The notes beneath the pieces were generated by a model. The model searched no databases and was not told the DNA's origin. It was given only the letters and a program-made list of their open reading frames with translations. A stretch of 7,398 bases of DNA, taken from assembly GCA_027346125.1 (NCBI GenBank), contig DAIEST010000023.1:1-7398 (forward strand), read 5' to 3'. Position 1 is the stretch's first letter, and each line of letters opens with the position of its first letter. The translations under genes were made by a program, and so were the position numbers. Shown here piece after piece: positions 6,143 through 7,398 of this stretch. This DNA comes from Leptospirillum sp. (GTDB lineage: Bacteria; Nitrospirota; Leptospirillia; Leptospirillales; Leptospirillaceae).

Positions 6143-6161
6143 TCGAATCAGGGCCTTTTCC
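6123..6161 (-). terminator. Intrinsic terminator after erpA, overlapping the transglycosylase start
   Basis: On the minus strand GGAAAAGGCCC (6161-6151) and GGGCCTTTTCC (6139-6129) form a perfect 11-bp stem with an 11-nt loop, followed directly by six T residues (6128-6123). It lies 49 nt after the erpA stop. The loop holds the candidate transglycosylase ATG (6142-6140), the 5' arm holds its purine-rich ribosome-binding region, and the 3' arm plus T-tract encode its residues 2-7. It should end most erpA transcripts and could limit both transcription and translation of the next gene. Confidence 0.8.
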
Positions 6162-6209
6162 CGCAACGTGGCAATCAAGTGGCGCATGCCGGTAGGATCG
6201 CGCACAAAC

Positions 6210-6533
6210 TTAGGTTGAGAAAGAACTCCCGCAACCACAGGAAGACTTGGCGTTGGGGTTCTTGATCGCGAAACCTGACCCGTAAAGGTTCTCAACATAA
6301 TCGACTTCAGCGCCTTCAAGCAGGGGATAGCTCTGGGCATCGACAAAAAGCTTCACTCCGCCTTCCTCGACGATCTGATCCATATCACCCGGGGCTTCCT
6401 CAAAGGCCATCCCGTACTGGAACCCATGGCAGCCTCCTCCGGAAACATAAACCCGAAGGCCATAACCAGGCTTGTTCTCTGCAATCAGATATTCTGAAAC
6501 CTTTTCAATTGCCTTTTCCGTCAATGTAATCAT
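6210..6533 (-). CDS. erpA: A-type iron-sulfur cluster carrier, ErpA-like
   Basis: This HesB/IscA/ErpA family protein binds and delivers Fe-S clusters to apo-enzymes. The 107 residues carry the three invariant cysteines at Cys35 (GGGCHGFQYG), Cys99 and Cys101 (SSCGCGSSF), the same numbering as E. coli IscA. The motifs LRVYVSGGGC, GFQYG and NPNAKSSCGCGSSFS resemble E. coli ErpA more than IscA or SufA. One small difference is His after Cys35 where ErpA has Ser. The start is ATG 6533, preceded by GGGAGG (6540-6545) 6 nt away; a longer in-frame version from 6590 would overlap the upstream gene and has no ribosome-binding site. It lies 19 nt downstream of the zinc-ribbon gene, so the two form an operon. 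No isc or suf scaffold genes lie nearby. The terminator at 6123-6161 follows. Confidence 0.93.
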   Translation of the reverse strand: MITLTEKAIEKVSEYLIAENKPGYGLRVYVSGGGCHGFQYGMAFEEAPGDMDQIVEEGGVKLFVDAQSYPLLEGAEVDYVENLYGSGFAIKNPNAKSSCGCGSSFST

Positions 6534-6552
6534 ATGAATCCTCCCTTGAAAA

Positions 6553-6750
6553 TTAACTGTAGGCCATGATCTTTCTGTTTCGGCCGACAAGTGGCGCCGG
6601 ACGGTTCTTGCGGTTAGACAATATGACGGAGTCTACTATTTCTCCGCACAGAATGCACCGCCAGCCCCTAAAATTCATAAACCCCGTATCGTCCCTCAAA
6701 TCGCTGAATTCCTCTTCGATCATTTCATTCTGGCATCGCGGACAGTCCAT
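6553..6750 (-). CDS. Small zinc-ribbon protein of unknown function
   Basis: The 65-residue protein has two CXXC pairs, Cys3/Cys6 (CPRC) and Cys32/Cys35 (CILCG). They are set to bind one Zn(II) in a rubredoxin-like zinc ribbon, followed by a basic C-terminal tail (NRKNRPAPLVGRNRK). The core GWRCILCGEIVD resembles short conserved hypothetical proteins that I recall from Nitrospirota and deltaproteobacteria; no function is known to me. The start is certain: AAGGAGG (6756-6762) sits 5 nt before ATG 6750. It is cytoplasmic, with no signal peptide or membrane segment. It lies immediately upstream of erpA with a 19-nt gap, so co-expression is very likely and a metal or Fe-S related role is a guess. 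Binding RNA or RNA polymerase is equally possible for such ribbons. Confidence 0.85.
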   Translation of the reverse strand: MDCPRCQNEMIEEEFSDLRDDTGFMNFRGWRCILCGEIVDSVILSNRKNRPAPLVGRNRKIMAYS

Positions 6751-6797
6751 CTTTTCCTCCTTGTCCTCATCGAGATCACTTGGGATCCCCTATGCCG

Positions 6798-6803
6798 AGT
6801 ATA
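6798..6803 (-). promoter_or_regulatory. Possible -10 box for the zinc-ribbon/erpA operon
   Basis: TATACT on the minus strand (6803-6798) matches 5 of 6 consensus bases about 48 nt before the zinc-ribbon start. The sequence 17 bp upstream (TTTCTG) is a poor -35 box, so activity would need an activator or another sigma factor. The surrounding 6763-6937 stretch shows no other clear gene, hairpin or promoter. Confidence 0.3.
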
Positions 6804-6937
6804 AACAGCAATAGTCATGCCAGAAAAGGAAAACTCAGTATTCTTTGACCGCTCTTGCTCCTCCCTTTCAGCTCTCCTCGGCAAAGCGTCTCATTCTGAA
6901 ACACTTTACAATCGACATGTCCCAAATGAAACAGATT

Positions 6938-7063
6938 TCAGGGACGACCCATCGCCCTGTGATAAAGGGTAAAACCAAAATAAGCATTCACCAGGATGAC
7001 AAGGGTCGGGACCAGGATGACAAGAACGAACACGAAAATCGTCACTCTTTTCTTGAAATCCAC
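6938..7063 (-). CDS. Putative 41-residue single-pass membrane peptide
   Basis: A short frame with GTG start at 7063 and TGA at 6938-6940 gives 41 residues. The layout is that of a small membrane protein: a basic start (Lys4, Lys5, Arg6), an almost uninterrupted hydrophobic stretch from Val7 to about Leu33 rich in Val, Leu, Ile and Phe, and a short basic end (HRAMGRP). A ribosome-binding site AGGGGG (7067-7072) lies 4 nt before GTG. It starts 29 nt after the greA stop on the same strand, so it can be co-transcribed. Lys/Arg before the helix suggests N-in topology; cleavage after VNA (residue 27) as a signal peptide is a weaker option. I recognise no family. Support is the composition, ribosome-binding site and spacing; no homologue search was possible. 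Its hydrophobic core includes a 7-codon internal duplication (6990-7024). Confidence 0.5.
   Translation of the reverse strand: MDFKKRVTIFVFVLVILVPTLVILVNAYFGFTLYHRAMGRP
6990..7024. repeat. 14-bp direct repeat, 21-bp period, inside the membrane peptide
   Basis: ACCAGGATGACAAG occurs at 6990-7003 and again at 7011-7024, exactly 21 bp apart and in frame. On the minus strand both copies encode LVILV, so the hydrophobic helix contains a 7-codon repeat. Confidence 0.85.
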
Positions 7064-7092
7064 TCTTCCCCCTGCCAGGAATCCCCGGAAAA

Positions 7093-7398
7093 CTAGCCTG
7101 TCACCTCATAACAGATTTCGGCGATCGTGTACTGAACCTCTCCGGCAGGGACCCGTATCGTGACCGTTTCCCCTTCCGAACGTCCGATCAGTGCCTTTCC
7201 CACGGGAGAATGGACAGAGATCCGTCCTGCCTTGAGGTCCGACTCTTCCTGACCGACAAGCGTATACCGCTTTTCTTCCTTGGAATCGACCGGAACCAGG
7301 CGGACTGTCGCCCCAAAGGTAATCCGCGTCGGATCCTGATGGGCGGAAGAAACGACAATCGCAGAAGCCAGCTTGGACTCAAGCTCCTTGATACGGGA
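7093..7398 (-). CDS. greA: Transcription elongation factor GreA, C-terminal part (5' end outside window)
   Basis: GreA enters the secondary channel of stalled RNA polymerase and stimulates cleavage of backtracked RNA. The 101 residues visible, of about 158 usual, run from the window edge to TAG at 7093-7095. They comprise the end of the N-terminal coiled coil (RIKELESKLASA) and the whole FKBP-like C-domain: FGATVRLVPVD, YTLVGQEESDLKAGRISVHSPVGKAL split by the linker typical of the family, then IGRSEGETVTIRVPAGEVQYTIAEI. The hallmark ISVxSPVGKALIG is intact. The acidic residues at the coiled-coil tip that coordinate the catalytic Mg lie outside the window, so they cannot be checked. GreB is less likely because the C-domain pattern matches GreA. 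A short membrane peptide, a zinc-ribbon gene and erpA follow on the same strand. Confidence 0.93.
   Translation of the reverse strand, partial: SRIKELESKLASAIVVSSAHQDPTRITFGATVRLVPVDSKEEKRYTLVGQEESDLKAGRISVHSPVGKALIGRSEGETVTIRVPAGEVQYTIAEICYEVTG

Noticed and set aside
6188..6346. Longer 286-residue form of the transglycosylase
   Set aside because: It would overlap most of the 3' half of erpA and bury the signal peptide inside the chain.
6845..7096. 83-residue plus-strand frame in the gap between greA and the zinc-ribbon gene
   Set aside because: No ribosome-binding site and no motif; it is antisense to the better supported membrane peptide.

Overview
This is a moderately GC-rich bacterial chromosome segment of housekeeping genes, with short intergenic gaps, clear Shine-Dalgarno sites and no mobile elements, CRISPR arrays, tRNA or rRNA genes. 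The protein set fits a Gram-negative, non-enteric bacterium: a Pseudomonas-like, probably non-discriminating AspRS, an adenylylatable GSI-beta glutamine synthetase, an ErpA-type Fe-S carrier and a secreted lytic transglycosylase. A Nitrospirota/Leptospirillum-like acidophile is my impression from sequence style only; nothing in the window proves it.

Layout. Bases 2-478 (+) are the 3' end of a gene whose product ends in a basic, Arg/Asp/Pro/Ser-rich tail built on a 36-37 residue tandem repeat. It is coupled to aspS (482-2236, +). A symmetrical, probably bidirectional terminator at 2305-2336 separates aspS from the convergent glnA (2362-3771, -). The 335-bp gap upstream of glnA is dense in signals. 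On the minus strand it holds a near-consensus sigma-70 promoter (TTGACA-N17-TAGAAT) with a perfect 12-bp palindrome in the spacer, then a strong intrinsic terminator about 30-70 nt into the transcript, then a 7-bp hairpin that takes in part of the glnA Shine-Dalgarno. A weaker plus-strand promoter serves the divergent flavin disulfide oxidoreductase (4107-5489, +).

From 7398 down to 5486 every gene is on the minus strand: greA (5' end outside the window), a 41-residue single-pass membrane peptide with a GTG start, a 65-residue zinc-ribbon protein, erpA, and an exported lytic transglycosylase. The last two are separated by an intrinsic terminator whose loop contains the likely transglycosylase start codon. 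The transglycosylase and oxidoreductase genes converge and overlap by 4 bp.

The genes do not form one pathway: they cover translation (aspS), nitrogen assimilation (glnA), redox chemistry, Fe-S assembly (erpA), transcript elongation (greA) and cell-wall remodelling. No complete new defence or metabolic system is visible. The most original signals are the layered glnA leader, the terminator/start-codon hairpin of the transglycosylase, and the short membrane peptide after greA.
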